A DNA stretch of 56,847 nucleotides from Hyphomonas sp. (lineage in GTDB: Bacteria > Pseudomonadota > Alphaproteobacteria > Caulobacterales > Hyphomonadaceae). Below, one piece after another: positions 8,482 through 17,119 of this stretch; position 1 is the stretch's first letter, and each line of letters starts with the position of its first letter. The notes below the pieces were generated by a model. That model searched no databases. It saw only the letters and a program-made list of their open reading frames with translations, and was not told the DNA's origin. The stretch lies in contig PACZ01000049.1 of the NCBI GenBank assembly GCA_002700305.1, positions 3,759 through 60,605 of the forward strand, given 5' to 3'. Made by a program: the position numbers and the translations under genes.

Positions 8482-8545
8482 TTCTCCGTATCAGTCAATA
8501 AGTTCCGCCTGGCGACCGGCAGGTGGACTCCAACGGAGATCTGGC

Positions 8546-9817
8546 ATGGCACTCATAGGCGCGATCGCAAGAAACAGGCTGGAACGGGCGATCCGCAAGG
8601 GATGCCTCGAGGTCAGGTTTCCGGATGGAAAAACAGCGAGATACGGATCCTATCGCGTCCGACCGGTCCGGATCGCTATCGCCTCGAATGCCTGGCTTCG
8701 GCGGATCCTTCTGGATCCGGAACTGCAGGTCGGCGAGGCTTACATGGCAGGCGGCCTGACCATTGAATTCGGCGACCTTTACGACCTGCTGGATCTCTTC
8801 TGGGTGAACTTCCTGGCAGACGGACTTCCGGCAGCACGGTTGCCGGCGCTGTTCAGGAAGAGCGCCCGATTGATTGCGCAATTCAATCCGCAAGAGCGAT
8901 CCGCGCGCAATGTAGCTCATCACTATGACATCGGGAATGATCTCTATCGCCTCTTCCTGGATGAGGACATGCAATATTCCTGCGCCTATTTCCCGGATGC
9001 TGAGGTCACGCTGGAGCAGGCCCAGGAACTCAAGAAAGAACATATCGCCCGCAAGCTTTGCCTCAGACCTGGCGACCGGGTGCTGGACATCGGTTGCGGC
9101 TGGGGCGGCCTGGCCCTGCATCTTTGCCGGTCGGAGGACGTTCGCGTGGAAGGCGTGACGCTTTCCTGCGAGCAATACGAGTTAGCTCGCAAGCGTGCAG
9201 CGGATCAAGGGCTCGGCGACCAGGCCACGTTCCGGATCGAGGATTACCGGTCTCTTACGGATGAGTATGACAGGATCGTCTCGGTGGGAATGTTCGAGCA
9301 TGTCGGAGTGCCCCACTATCAGGAATATTTCAGACAGATTGCAGCGCGCCTGAGCCCGGACGGGGTTGCCCTTGTCCATACGATCGGCCGAGCGGGCAGG
9401 CCGGGTGCAACCAATCCCTGGATCGCAAGGCACATCTTTCCGGGCGGTTACATTCCGGCCCTGTCGGAGATCCTGCCGGCAATCGAGCAAGCGGGTCTGA
9501 CGGTGCTCGACATCGAAGTCCTCCGCCTTCACTATGCCGAAACGCTGAAAGCCTGGCGGGCGCGCTTTCTGGCGCGCGCTGCTGAGGCCGAAGCCTTGCA
9601 CGATGCGCGCTTTGTACGGATGTGGGAATTCTACCTGGTATGCAGCGAGCTTTCATTCCGGCACGGTGTCCACAATGTGTTTCAGCTCCAGCTCGGCAAG
9701 CGACAGGAGTCGGTTCCGCTGACGCGGGATTACCTGTATCAGCCAGATCCGATACCTGTTTCAAAGCGAACGAAATCCTGCCTGAATGAGGAAAGGCGCC
9801 ACCAGAATGTCCGATGA
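8546..9817 (+). CDS. cfa: cyclopropane-fatty-acyl-phospholipid synthase family
   Basis: A 423-residue SAM-dependent methyltransferase that transfers a methylene group to unsaturated phospholipid acyl chains at the membrane. An N-terminal lipid-binding region (residues 1-110) is followed by the CFA signature AHHYDIGNDLYRLFLDEDMQYSCAYF, the SAM motif VLDIGCGWGGLALHL and the later VSVGMFEHVG and HTIGR stretches. GGAG lies 6 bases before the ATG. The 3' end overlaps ppk2 by 11 bases, so they form an operon behind the ECF-type promoter. Cyclopropanation hardens membranes against oxidative, acid and metal stress. Confidence 0.93.
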   Translation: MALIGAIARNRLERAIRKGCLEVRFPDGKTARYGSYRVRPVRIAIASNAWLRRILLDPELQVGEAYMAGGLTIEFGDLYDLLDLFWVNFLADGLPAARLPALFRKSARLIAQFNPQERSARNVAHHYDIGNDLYRLFLDEDMQYSCAYFPDAEVTLEQAQELKKEHIARKLCLRPGDRVLDIGCGWGGLALHLCRSEDVRVEGVTLSCEQYELARKRAADQGLGDQATFRIEDYRSLTDEYDRIVSVGMFEHVGVPHYQEYFRQIAARLSPDGVALVHTIGRAGRPGATNPWIARHIFPGGYIPALSEILPAIEQAGLTVLDIEVLRLHYAETLKAWRARFLARAAEAEALHDARFVRMWEFYLVCSELSFRHGVHNVFQLQLGKRQESVPLTRDYLYQPDPIPVSKRTKSCLNEERRHQNVR

Positions 9818-10589
9818 CGAACAGGACGCCAGGGGCGTGTCAAAAAAAGCCTACAAGCATGATCTCCGGGCGTTGCAAGTAGAGCTGGTCAAGATCCAGA
9901 GGCGGGCGATCCGGCACGGGCATCGTATCCTCATTCTTTTCGAAGGGCGCGATGCAGCCGGCAAGGATGGCGTCATCAAGCGGATTTCAGAGCATCTCAG
10001 CCCGCGGGATACGCGGGTTGTTGCCCTTGGCAAGCCCTCCGACCGGGACACGAGGAGCTGGTATTTCCAACGCTATGTGCCGCATCTGCCGGCCGATGGA
10101 GAGATCGCCTTGTTCAACCGCTCCTGGTACAACAGAGCGGGTGTGGAACGCGTGATGAAATTCGCGCGGAAGGCCGAGGTGGCTGCGTTTCTGGAGACGG
10201 TCGGCGCGTTCGAGCAGATGCTCGTCCATGACGGGATGCAAATCCTCAAATACTATCTCGACATAAGCCGGACCGAGCAGGAGACCCGGCTGGAAGACCG
10301 CGACCGGGACCCGCTCAAACAATGGAAGAAGAGTCCGATCGACGCGGTGGCCCTGCAAAAATGGGATGAATATACGAACGCGCGCGACGAGATGTTCCTG
10401 AAGACGGATTTCGAGCATGCGCCATGGTATGTGGTCCGTACAGATGACAAGCGTGCAGCAAGGCTGAACGTCCTCGGACATATTATCCGGTCCATCGACT
10501 GTCCGGAGACGGACAAGACAGTCGCTGCGGTCGACCCGGCCGTCGTGATCGATAATCCGGGACAGAGGCTCGACCGGCTGGCCCGGTAG
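9807..10589 (+). CDS. ppk2: polyphosphate kinase 2 (PPK2) family
   Basis: About 260 residues with the PPK2 fold. The Walker A is GRDAAGKDGVIKR, the Walker B/lid region contains FNRSWYNRAGVERVM, and the terminal PWYVVRTDDKRAARLN stretch is typical. These enzymes move phosphate between polyphosphate and nucleotides. A single PPK2 domain of this length suggests class I or III, which use polyphosphate to phosphorylate (d)NDP or NMP; the class cannot be fixed by eye. The start at 9807 is 10 bases after AGGAAAGG and overlaps cfa by 11 bases. Polyphosphate also chelates metal, which would fit the neighbourhood. Confidence 0.92.
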   Translation: MSDDEQDARGVSKKAYKHDLRALQVELVKIQRRAIRHGHRILILFEGRDAAGKDGVIKRISEHLSPRDTRVVALGKPSDRDTRSWYFQRYVPHLPADGEIALFNRSWYNRAGVERVMKFARKAEVAAFLETVGAFEQMLVHDGMQILKYYLDISRTEQETRLEDRDRDPLKQWKKSPIDAVALQKWDEYTNARDEMFLKTDFEHAPWYVVRTDDKRAARLNVLGHIIRSIDCPETDKTVAAVDPAVVIDNPGQRLDRLAR

Positions 10590-10604
10590 TGCACCGCAAA
10601 CGGA

Positions 10605-10916
10605 TCAGGTCAGGATACTTCTTGCGATCAGAATGATGAGGCCCGCCAGTATGAGCCAGCTCGTCCAGTAGATCCCGTCCATCCACAAGGGGCGCGGAGA
10701 GCTCCTGCGAGTGATTCTCGCCAGCGCGATGACGGTCGCGGTCAGGGCGAGCAGGACGACCAGGAGCGCGATGTCCCTGAGATAGCTGGCGACACCCATG
10801 CCGAGTCCGAATGCGGCGACTGTGGACAATATCCCGAAGAAGGGCGGGGGAGGCCCCTTGCGGCCTTCCGGTGTATTCCGCGCAGGGGCGGGCGTGCGAT
10901 CCGGACGTTCGTTCAT
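10605..10916 (-). CDS. small two-to-three-TM membrane protein
   Basis: About 103 residues. A Pro/Arg-rich N-terminus (residues 1-25) is followed by three hydrophobic segments (about 27-45, 47-68 and 80-102). No family is recognised. GAGGGAAC directly precedes the chosen ATG. It is convergent with ppk2, ending 15 bases after the ppk2 stop, and has no obvious operon partner. Confidence 0.55.
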   Translation of the reverse strand: MNERPDRTPAPARNTPEGRKGPPPPFFGILSTVAAFGLGMGVASYLRDIALLVVLLALTATVIALARITRRSSPRPLWMDGIYWTSWLILAGLIILIARSILT

Positions 10917-11248
10917 CTGTTCCCTCATTGCTCGATGACCCTTTCGGCAAGGCCAGGCCTGGTCGCCCCGGTACGTGCCAGGTCAACAGACGGGAATGAT
11001 GCCGAGACGTTACACGCCTGCATGAAATTCACCGGCTTGGAGTTTCTATTGAGGGCGCGCGCGGTCAGGGCCGTATCAGCAGGCAACGCCAGACATTCAC
11101 CTGGAAGCCGGGGGTGTGCATGGAAAACACAGCCAGCCTGCCATCCTCGCATGTTCCGATTGAGGCGGTTGCGCGCCCGGGTCCGGGAACACACAGGCGG
11201 CAGTTTCATGCTGCAGGAACCTCATCCCTGTTTCGGCAAGGAGGACGC
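10917..11248. other. intergenic region, no gene seen
   Basis: This 330-bp stretch lies between the divergent small membrane protein and the AlbA_2 leader. A frame open on the plus strand (10935-11252) has an Arg-rich, low-complexity translation and no ribosome site, so I do not call it. It should contain the promoters of both flanking genes. I see no convincing -35/-10 or terminator. Confidence 0.4.
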
Positions 11249-11281
11249 ATGAACCGCTATCACTCAAGGACGAGAGGATGA
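11249..11281 (+). CDS. 10-codon leader ORF coupled to the AlbA_2 gene
   Basis: A mini-ORF (MNRYHSRTRG) preceded by a near-perfect Shine-Dalgarno, AAGGAGGA, 4 bases before its ATG. Its TGA overlaps the ATG of the next gene as ATGA. The downstream gene has only GAGAGG touching its own ATG, with no spacing, so it probably depends on ribosomes that finish this leader. The arrangement resembles translational coupling or a small control peptide. No attenuator hairpin is obvious. Confidence 0.5.
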   Translation: MNRYHSRTRG

Positions 11282-12075
11282 GCCAGAAAGCCCGGCAAAT
11301 CCGTCACCTGGTGATCTATGCCGCCCTTGGCGGGATCATCGGTGTTCTGGTCCTGCATCCGGTAAACTCGCTCGTGGTCTGGATGGAGTATGCTTCCCTG
11401 TTTTCAGGCAGGTATTCCGGGTTCGGCCAGTTCGCCTGGGAACGTGTCAGCGGCGCGCCCTTGCTCCACCTCATGGCCATGAATGTCATTTTTGCTGCCC
11501 TGGGCGCAATTATGGGGCTCGTATTTTCGGTGCTGACCCTTGCGCTTTCACGGCAGGCGCGCACGACCGAAGCTTTGCTGGAAGACCTTCAGATGGCTCT
11601 GCCCGGTGTGATTGCCGGAGGCGAGAACGAACGGACGGAATTCAAGTCGACCTTGCGCTGGGATATCCGGGAATCGCGAACGAACAGAAGCCTCGAGCAG
11701 GTGATCGCCAAAACCATTGCGGGCTTCATGAATCATGAAGGCGGACGTTTGCTCATAGGTGTTGCGGATGACGGCGAACTTCTCGGGATTGATCCGGATC
11801 TGAATACACTTCGGAACCCTACGGCGGATGAATTCGAACGTGCCCTGATCGGGATCGTCAGGACCTATCTCGGCAGCGCTGTCTGTCCACTCGTGCGCAG
11901 CAGGTTTCTGACGATCGACGGAAAGACGATCTGCTGGGTTCTGGTTGAGCGTTCGGACACGCCGGTCTTCCTGCTTCTGTCGGATACATCGAAATATTTC
12001 GTCCGTCTGGGTAATTCAACGCGGGAGCTCAATGCAGCCGAGGCGCACGATCACATTTTACGGCGCAGACATTAA
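11278..12075 (+). CDS. membrane-anchored AlbA_2 (Schlafen-type) domain protein
   Basis: 265 residues. Two transmembrane helices (about 10-32 and 62-90) are followed by an AlbA_2 domain at about 115-260. The domain shows ENERTEFKSTLRWD, IAGFMNHEGGRLLIGVADDGELLGI and a late SKYFVRLGNSTREL. AlbA_2 is a nucleic-acid-binding, Schlafen-like fold that also occurs in bacterial regulators and defence proteins. Here it is tethered to the inner membrane with the domain in the cytoplasm, which is less usual. Expression appears coupled to the upstream 10-codon leader. Its target is unknown. Confidence 0.8.
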   Translation: MSQKARQIRHLVIYAALGGIIGVLVLHPVNSLVVWMEYASLFSGRYSGFGQFAWERVSGAPLLHLMAMNVIFAALGAIMGLVFSVLTLALSRQARTTEALLEDLQMALPGVIAGGENERTEFKSTLRWDIRESRTNRSLEQVIAKTIAGFMNHEGGRLLIGVADDGELLGIDPDLNTLRNPTADEFERALIGIVRTYLGSAVCPLVRSRFLTIDGKTICWVLVERSDTPVFLLLSDTSKYFVRLGNSTRELNAAEAHDHILRRRH

Positions 12076-12200
12076 GTCAGCCCCCAGGGGGAGCTGAATG
12101 AAACCTTGTCTGCGGCGTGATTGCGACAGGGATCGCTGTACTCGCGTCGCCGACCGCCGGGCGGTGCGTTCAATTGGCCAGCCTGCAATCTGCCGGAACG

Positions 12201-13360
12201 CTAACCCAGCCCATGCTGGCACCAGACACAAGTGCAGTTCTCGTGATCGCAGCTCGGATCGTTCAGCGCTTTGCCGAGCCGCCATCTTGCGACGGGATAG
12301 ACAAGCTGTGTCAGGAGGGAGGGCCTGTAGAGCGATCCGAGTTTGCGCCCGGCGTCTGTCCTGCTGAGCCGGTTCAGGGCCCAGCGGCGCAGGCGCTCGT
12401 TTGCCAGTTCGTACAGGCAGCGATTGGAGATACCTGTTCGCAGCATGGGCCGAAGGTCGCGGCGCCAGAGCGTCTCATAAGCAGCGCCCGTGAGGATGCT
12501 TTGAGCGGCGAGTTGTCCGGAGCGAAGGGCATATCCCATGCCGAATCCGGCCAACGCGTCCTGGAATCCGGCTTGCTCGCCAATAACGGGGCGCTTGCCC
12601 TGCATCGCGGTGCGCGGAACCCTTATATTGCCGAACCCGCCAAACGGGCGGGCATTGCGCATATAAGGCCGGTGGCTTCGGCAAAGAACGCTGCCGTTCG
12701 CGCAACATATTCAGCCTGCTGCTTGAACCCGCTAAACATGCAACTGGCGAGCGTGCCGCGACCCTGATGTATCAGGAGATAGGCGTATCCGCCGGGTGCG
12801 AGGGAATTGTTGAGCGCAATGTAGTTGCCATCCGGGCAATCGGTTTCGAAAACATAGCCGGCAGCGATGACATCGGCGCGCCGCGGTCCGATCGCAAGCA
12901 CGTCCTGGCCGCCAGCATCCGTGACCCGGTCGCCAAACCGGACATCCACACCCGCCATCAGGGCCTGTTGCAACAGTCCATGATCAAGACAGCCCGGCTC
13001 GCTTCCGCGCCGAACCAGATAGTAAAGCGGGCGGGCGCTTCGAATGGGATAGGCCGTTGCCTGGGCGTCGAATGCTACACCTTCATGAACTGCGTGGGTG
13101 CTGAAATTCCGTTCAATCCCTGTCTGCGCGAACCAGTCGATCGCGTCCTCGCTGCGACTCCAGTTTTCGAGCCCCTGGAAGTCCCCGTGGAAGCGATGGC
13201 CGACAGAATTGTGCCACTCCCGGACGATTACCTGCCGGCCCGCCCGGGCAAGGATGATCGCGCAGGTCAGGCCGGCAATCCCGGCCCCGGCCATGATCAC
13301 AGGTGGGTCTTCCACGGCCGGTCCCTTGTCTACGATACCGGATGGAGTGCGGGAGGCCAT
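12201..13360 (-). pseudogene. FAD-dependent oxidoreductase (GG-reductase/lycopene-cyclase-like), frameshifted
   Basis: Two overlapping minus-strand frames make one protein of about 385 residues. The N-terminal frame (13360-12623) has the Rossmann motif IMAGAGIAGLTCAIILARAG and the family stretch GHRFHGDFQGLENW. The C-terminal frame (to 12201) resumes with MRNARPFGGFGNIRVPR, the expected continuation. The break lies at about 12650-12665, where loss of one base after the ACCGGCCTTAT stretch would explain it. The C-terminus ends in a Cys/His-rich segment (CDHENCTCVWCQH). It may be a decayed gene or a sequencing error. It starts inside the end of the DUF6629 gene, so the two were probably co-transcribed. 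Confidence 0.75.
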
Positions 13361-14019
13361 GGCCGGGACCCGTCTCCCTTGAACATCATCCAGACCAGGT
13401 AGGCCGACATGACGGCGCCGCCGAAGCAGAACACCGACACATAGGCGTAGGAGAAGAAGGTATACGTCGTAATCAGGACACCGAGCGCAAGCAGACCGAA
13501 GATCCGGACACCGCGGATGGACGAGATCAGAAGCGGCAGGATGACGACGGAAATATAGACAACATAAGTGAATTCGCGCCGCCCGACAAAATCCAGAAGT
13601 TCGGTGCCTTCATAAACGATCACATGTGGCAGGAAGCGGGTGTGGAGCCAGCCATCATGTGCGAAGTAGGGCACATATTGCAATGCTCCGAGCATTGCGC
13701 CGACAATGACAAAGATGAGGAACAAGGGCTTCCGGCGCGGCGGCTCCAGTGTGAACGTCGACACGGGAATCCAGACAGGCCAGGCGAGCCAGGAAAAGAA
13801 CATGTAGACGAGTGAGGCGTTCAGGATAAGGTCCGTGTTCTGGCCAGCGTCGGCAACCCAGACCACCCCTTCAGCCAATTGCTGAATACCAAAGAGGAGC
13901 GGCAAGGTTGCAAGCGGAAGATAATGGCGGTCCGTGCGCCACGCCTGACGCATACTGACCATGCCTGCGGGAATCAGGCCGGCTGCGGCGACGAAACTGA
14001 CTTCTGGTGACAGGCACAT
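13330..14019 (-). CDS. DUF6629-family membrane protein
   Basis: About 229 residues with seven predicted transmembrane segments. It opens with MCLSPEVSFVAAAGLIPAG, close to the MCFSxExSF opening of DUF6629, and continues with LLFGIQQLAEGVVW. The function of this family is unknown. I choose the ATG at 14019 because the family begins at this Met; a TTG two codons earlier is also possible. AAGGAAG lies about 12 bases upstream. The 3' end overlaps the frameshifted FAD gene by 31 bases. Confidence 0.8.
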   Translation of the reverse strand: MCLSPEVSFVAAAGLIPAGMVSMRQAWRTDRHYLPLATLPLLFGIQQLAEGVVWVADAGQNTDLILNASLVYMFFSWLAWPVWIPVSTFTLEPPRRKPLFLIFVIVGAMLGALQYVPYFAHDGWLHTRFLPHVIVYEGTELLDFVGRREFTYVVYISVVILPLLISSIRGVRIFGLLALGVLITTYTFFSYAYVSVFCFGGAVMSAYLVWMMFKGDGSRPWPPALHPVS

Positions 14020-14295
14020 ATCCAACTCTTCCTTACAACTCTTCGCGAACTGCGATCCACATCGTCATTGACAAAAGCCGTTACTCGAAATTCGACTGTA
14101 TCTGCCATCAGCGCCTACGGTGATTGCTGTACGCCCGGGGAGTGAACGGATACTTGATCGTCCTCACGACAACGAGGCATCCTGAAACCTGTGCAAGCCT
14201 GATACGATCCGGCGGCAATTGCGGCCCCAGACGGAAAGACCGGGCTGCGACCATTTTTTCCTTATCCGTGGTCAGGGCGGATGAAATCCCGGATA

Positions 14296-14724
14296 TCATC
14301 TGGCGCCATCCTTGCCCTGATGGCTCATGAACAGGAACAGGTAGGCGGCCGAGCAACTGATCAGTAGAAAGCCGTTCAAAGCCTCTACGCCGGCTACCAG
14401 CCGAAGGTGACCGGTTGGGACGATGTCGCCAAGACCGAGTGAGGTATAGCTGACGAGTGAAAAATAGAACACATCCATCGCGCGCAAGGGCTTGAGTTCG
14501 GCAAAGCTGCCAAGGTGCAGCGCCAGTCCAGCCCCATAGGTGGCCGCATAAAGTGCAACGACTGAAAGATGTGCAATTCCCGAGATACAGAGCACGAGCA
14601 CGAGCCTGCCGCCAGGAAAAAGCATTATGCGGTCAGCATGCCGGATGAAGCGGGACATGATCCAGTAGTGAAGGGCGCCGGACAGGATAAATGTTGCGGC
14701 CGTAAGAAAGATGGCCAACATCAT
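14296..14724 (-). CDS. potassium-channel-like protein (Ion_trans_2)
   Basis: 142 residues with four hydrophobic segments. The C-terminal half has a pore loop and selectivity-filter-like sequence SYTSLGLGDIVPTG between the last two helices, as in two-TM K+ channels (TxGxGD). There is no cytoplasmic RCK domain. It starts 30 bases downstream of the APC permease stop on the same strand and is probably the last gene of the long copper transcript. Ion selectivity cannot be proven from a TSLGLGD filter. Confidence 0.75.
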   Translation of the reverse strand: MMLAIFLTAATFILSGALHYWIMSRFIRHADRIMLFPGGRLVLVLCISGIAHLSVVALYAATYGAGLALHLGSFAELKPLRAMDVFYFSLVSYTSLGLGDIVPTGHLRLVAGVEALNGFLLISCSAAYLFLFMSHQGKDGAR

Positions 14725-14754
14725 GGGGAGAATACACCATAAAGGCAGGCTGGC

Positions 14755-16089
14755 TTAATGGGCATGCGAACTTTCATGACCTGATACTTCCTTGTTGCGG
14801 ACCTTGCCAAGATAGAGAGCCTCCAGGGCAAAGATCGCCGTCATGGATCCGATGGCAATGAGGATAATCGCGGGATCACTTGTCGCCTTTATAAAGATGA
14901 AAGCGCCGAGCGCTGCCGCATCGAACAGGATTGCCGAGACAAGGATCCAGGCCCGCGCACCAACATCCGCGCGCAGATGGCGCAACACGCCAAAGTGAAT
15001 AATAATGTCCATGACAAGATAATAGATCGCCCCAAGTGATGCGATCCGGCCGAGGTCGAAGAAGGCGGCAAGAATGGCCGCGATAACAACGGTGTAGACC
15101 AGCATGTGTTTCTGAATCCCGCCCGGCATGCCGAAGTGCCTGTGAGGAATGAGTTTCATGTCGGTCAGCATTGCCAGCATGCGGGAAACCGCGAACACGC
15201 TGGCGAGCAGGCCCGATGCCGTCGCGATAATTGCGATAATCACGGTGAAACCCACCCCGAGATCACCAAAGGCGGGACGTGAGGCTTCGGCGAGCGAGAA
15301 ATCTTTTGCGGCGACGATTTCTTCCAGCGTCAGCGACGACCCCACAGCAAAGGCGACGGACATATAGACGACAAGACAAATCGCCAGAGACCACATGATG
15401 GCGCGTCCGACATTCCTGCCGGGGTTCCTGACTTCCGCACCGCTATTGGTTATTGTCGTAAATCCCTTGAAGGCAAGGACCGCCAGTGCGACACCGGCGA
15501 GGAAGCCGGCGGGACCGGTCCCGTCTTCCGTCGCAGAGCTCGCGGCTTCGAAGGAAAATCCAGACGCCCAGAGGGCGGCACCGGAAAATATCAGTATGCC
15601 GCCAACCTTCAGGACGGCTGCAATCTTCGAGACGCCGCCAATGATCCTATTTCCGGCAATATTGACGAGAAATGCAAACGCGATCAACCCGACGGCAAGG
15701 ACCGGGACGAGCGTGTCCGTATTTTCGATGTCGAGCAATTGCAGCGAATAGGCGCCGAAGGTCCGGGCGACAAGGCTTTCATTGATGATCATCGACATCG
15801 TCATGAGGAGCGCGCTGGCGGCCGCGACCGTTGTAGGCCCGTAGGCCTTCTGCAGGATCATGGCGATGCCGCCGGACGAGGGATATTTGTCCGACATCTT
15901 GATATAAGTGTAAGCGCTGAACCCGCTGATGACCGCCGCAAGGAGGAAGGCGAGCGGAAAGGCCGGACCCGAATACTGGGCGACCTGTCCGGTCAGGGCA
16001 AATATGCCTGCGCCGATCATCACACCGGTGCCCATGGCAACGGTTCCGGCCAGGCTGAGCGACCCTTCCTTATAAGTCTCCGGTGTCAT
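14755..16089 (-). CDS. APC-family amino acid permease
   Basis: 444 residues with twelve predicted transmembrane helices. The TM1 signature GTGVMIGAGIFALTG and the TM6 region LAFKGFTTITNSGAEVRNPGRNVGRAI are typical of the amino acid-polyamine-organocation superfamily. The last residues are His-rich (SGHESSHAH). The start overlaps the DUF411 stop as ATGA, so it is translationally coupled to a copper-binding protein. The substrate is unknown; amino acid or polyamine uptake or exchange is the usual role. Confidence 0.9.
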   Translation of the reverse strand: MTPETYKEGSLSLAGTVAMGTGVMIGAGIFALTGQVAQYSGPAFPLAFLLAAVISGFSAYTYIKMSDKYPSSGGIAMILQKAYGPTTVAAASALLMTMSMIINESLVARTFGAYSLQLLDIENTDTLVPVLAVGLIAFAFLVNIAGNRIIGGVSKIAAVLKVGGILIFSGAALWASGFSFEAASSATEDGTGPAGFLAGVALAVLAFKGFTTITNSGAEVRNPGRNVGRAIMWSLAICLVVYMSVAFAVGSSLTLEEIVAAKDFSLAEASRPAFGDLGVGFTVIIAIIATASGLLASVFAVSRMLAMLTDMKLIPHRHFGMPGGIQKHMLVYTVVIAAILAAFFDLGRIASLGAIYYLVMDIIIHFGVLRHLRADVGARAWILVSAILFDAAALGAFIFIKATSDPAIILIAIGSMTAIFALEALYLGKVRNKEVSGHESSHAH

Positions 16090-16583
16090 GGCTCGCTGGT
16101 CTCGCTGGCCGGGAATCGTCCGACATAGCTCGAATAGGTGCGGGTAGTTCCGCTTCCGAACAGAATAACATCATAGGCATCTGGAGGGCCCTGCATTTCC
16201 ATGCCGGGAGAGCCCAGAGGCATACCGGGAACCGACAGGCCAGCTGCATCGGGGCGCTCTGACATCAGGCGCCTGATGTCCGCAGCCGGCACATGTCCTT
16301 CGATCGCATATCCGGCAATTTCCGCCGTATGGCAGGAGGCAAGCCGGTCCGGCACGCTCAGCGACGCGCGGACGGGGGCGAGATCTTCCCGCTCGATTAC
16401 ACGCACTTCGAATCCGTCCCGCTGGAGATGTTTGACCCAGGCTGTGCAGCAGCCGCACCAGGGTGTCTTGTAGACGGTCATCGTTTCGGCCCTGGCGGTC
16501 CCGGAGCTAATGGCCAGCCATGCCAGTCCCGAAATCAGCGCAACCAGCGTGGCGCCCAACAGGCCCCCCATCCATTTTTTCAT
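16086..16583 (-). CDS. DUF411 periplasmic metal-binding protein
   Basis: 165 residues. A signal peptide (about residues 1-32, ending near ARAE) is followed by the DUF411 domain: CGCC at 43-46, then SCHTAEIAGYAIEGHVPAADIRRLM and a closing MPLGSPGMEMQG. The cysteines and HTAEI/GHVP pattern are conserved in this family, found in copper and silver resistance clusters and thought to bind metal in the periplasm. AAAGGATG precedes the ATG. It overlaps the permease gene by 4 bases. A small inverted repeat, AACACT-AC-AGTGTT (16615-16628), lies 32 bases upstream and might be an operator. Confidence 0.88.
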   Translation of the reverse strand: MKKWMGGLLGATLVALISGLAWLAISSGTARAETMTVYKTPWCGCCTAWVKHLQRDGFEVRVIEREDLAPVRASLSVPDRLASCHTAEIAGYAIEGHVPAADIRRLMSERPDAAGLSVPGMPLGSPGMEMQGPPDAYDVILFGSGTTRTYSSYVGRFPASETSEP

Positions 16584-16725
16584 GACGTCATCCTTTCAAA
16601 CCCTCTCTTGGCGCAACACTACAGTGTTCCCAAAGAAAATCGAGGCGGCGGCGAATGGCCACGCTCTGTTTTTCGAACCGGGAAGCAATACGGGTGTCGT
16701 ATCTTTCCGGTCTCCGCAGTTGTTC

Positions 16726-16986
16726 TCAGCCGGAACGCACATTGCCGCGATTGAAATAATTGTAGAGCGGGACAAAAACCAGCGCGATATACCAGCCATA
16801 GAGATAGGATTCGATCAGTCCAAGGAAGAAACCCGGAACGGAAATAAAGGAAAATCCGGGCAGCAGGGATTCCCATGCAGCATGCATGTGAAGGCTTGCA
16901 GGTGTGACGAGGCCCCAGGCAATACATAGGGTAAATGTCATGGTCAGGAATATGGATAGGGCATGCCCCAATGGTTTGATTTTCAT
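16726..16986 (-). CDS. DUF5676-type small membrane protein
   Basis: 86 residues with two hydrophobic segments (about 8-30 and 47-76). The motif MHAAWESLLPGF followed by GLIESYLYGWYIALVFVPLYNYF is characteristic of DUF5676 proteins, often encoded in copper or heavy-metal islands. AAGGAGAC lies 4 bases before the ATG. It sits between the DUF2231 fusion and DUF411 on the same strand. Function unknown. Confidence 0.75.
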   Translation of the reverse strand: MKIKPLGHALSIFLTMTFTLCIAWGLVTPASLHMHAAWESLLPGFSFISVPGFFLGLIESYLYGWYIALVFVPLYNYFNRGNVRSG

Positions 16987-17119
16987 GGCTGTCTCCTTCT
17001 CTTTCTTTGGAACACCTGTGGCATTCCTTCCATGACGTGTGGCCCTCGTCCCGTTCCCAATGGGAGTTTTCCGGGGTCAGCTCTTGTGATACGGCAGGTT
17101 GCCCCGAGTTGAGTTCCTG

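Noticed and set aside
10935-11252. 105-codon frame upstream of the AlbA_2 gene
   Set aside because: Arg-rich non-repetitive translation, no ribosome site, and it ends over the short coupled leader, which is better supported.
16615-16628. AACACT-AC-AGTGTT as a CopY/CueR-type operator
   Set aside because: It is a fair inverted repeat upstream of DUF411 but does not match the known CopY or CueR consensus, so only mentioned in the gene entry.
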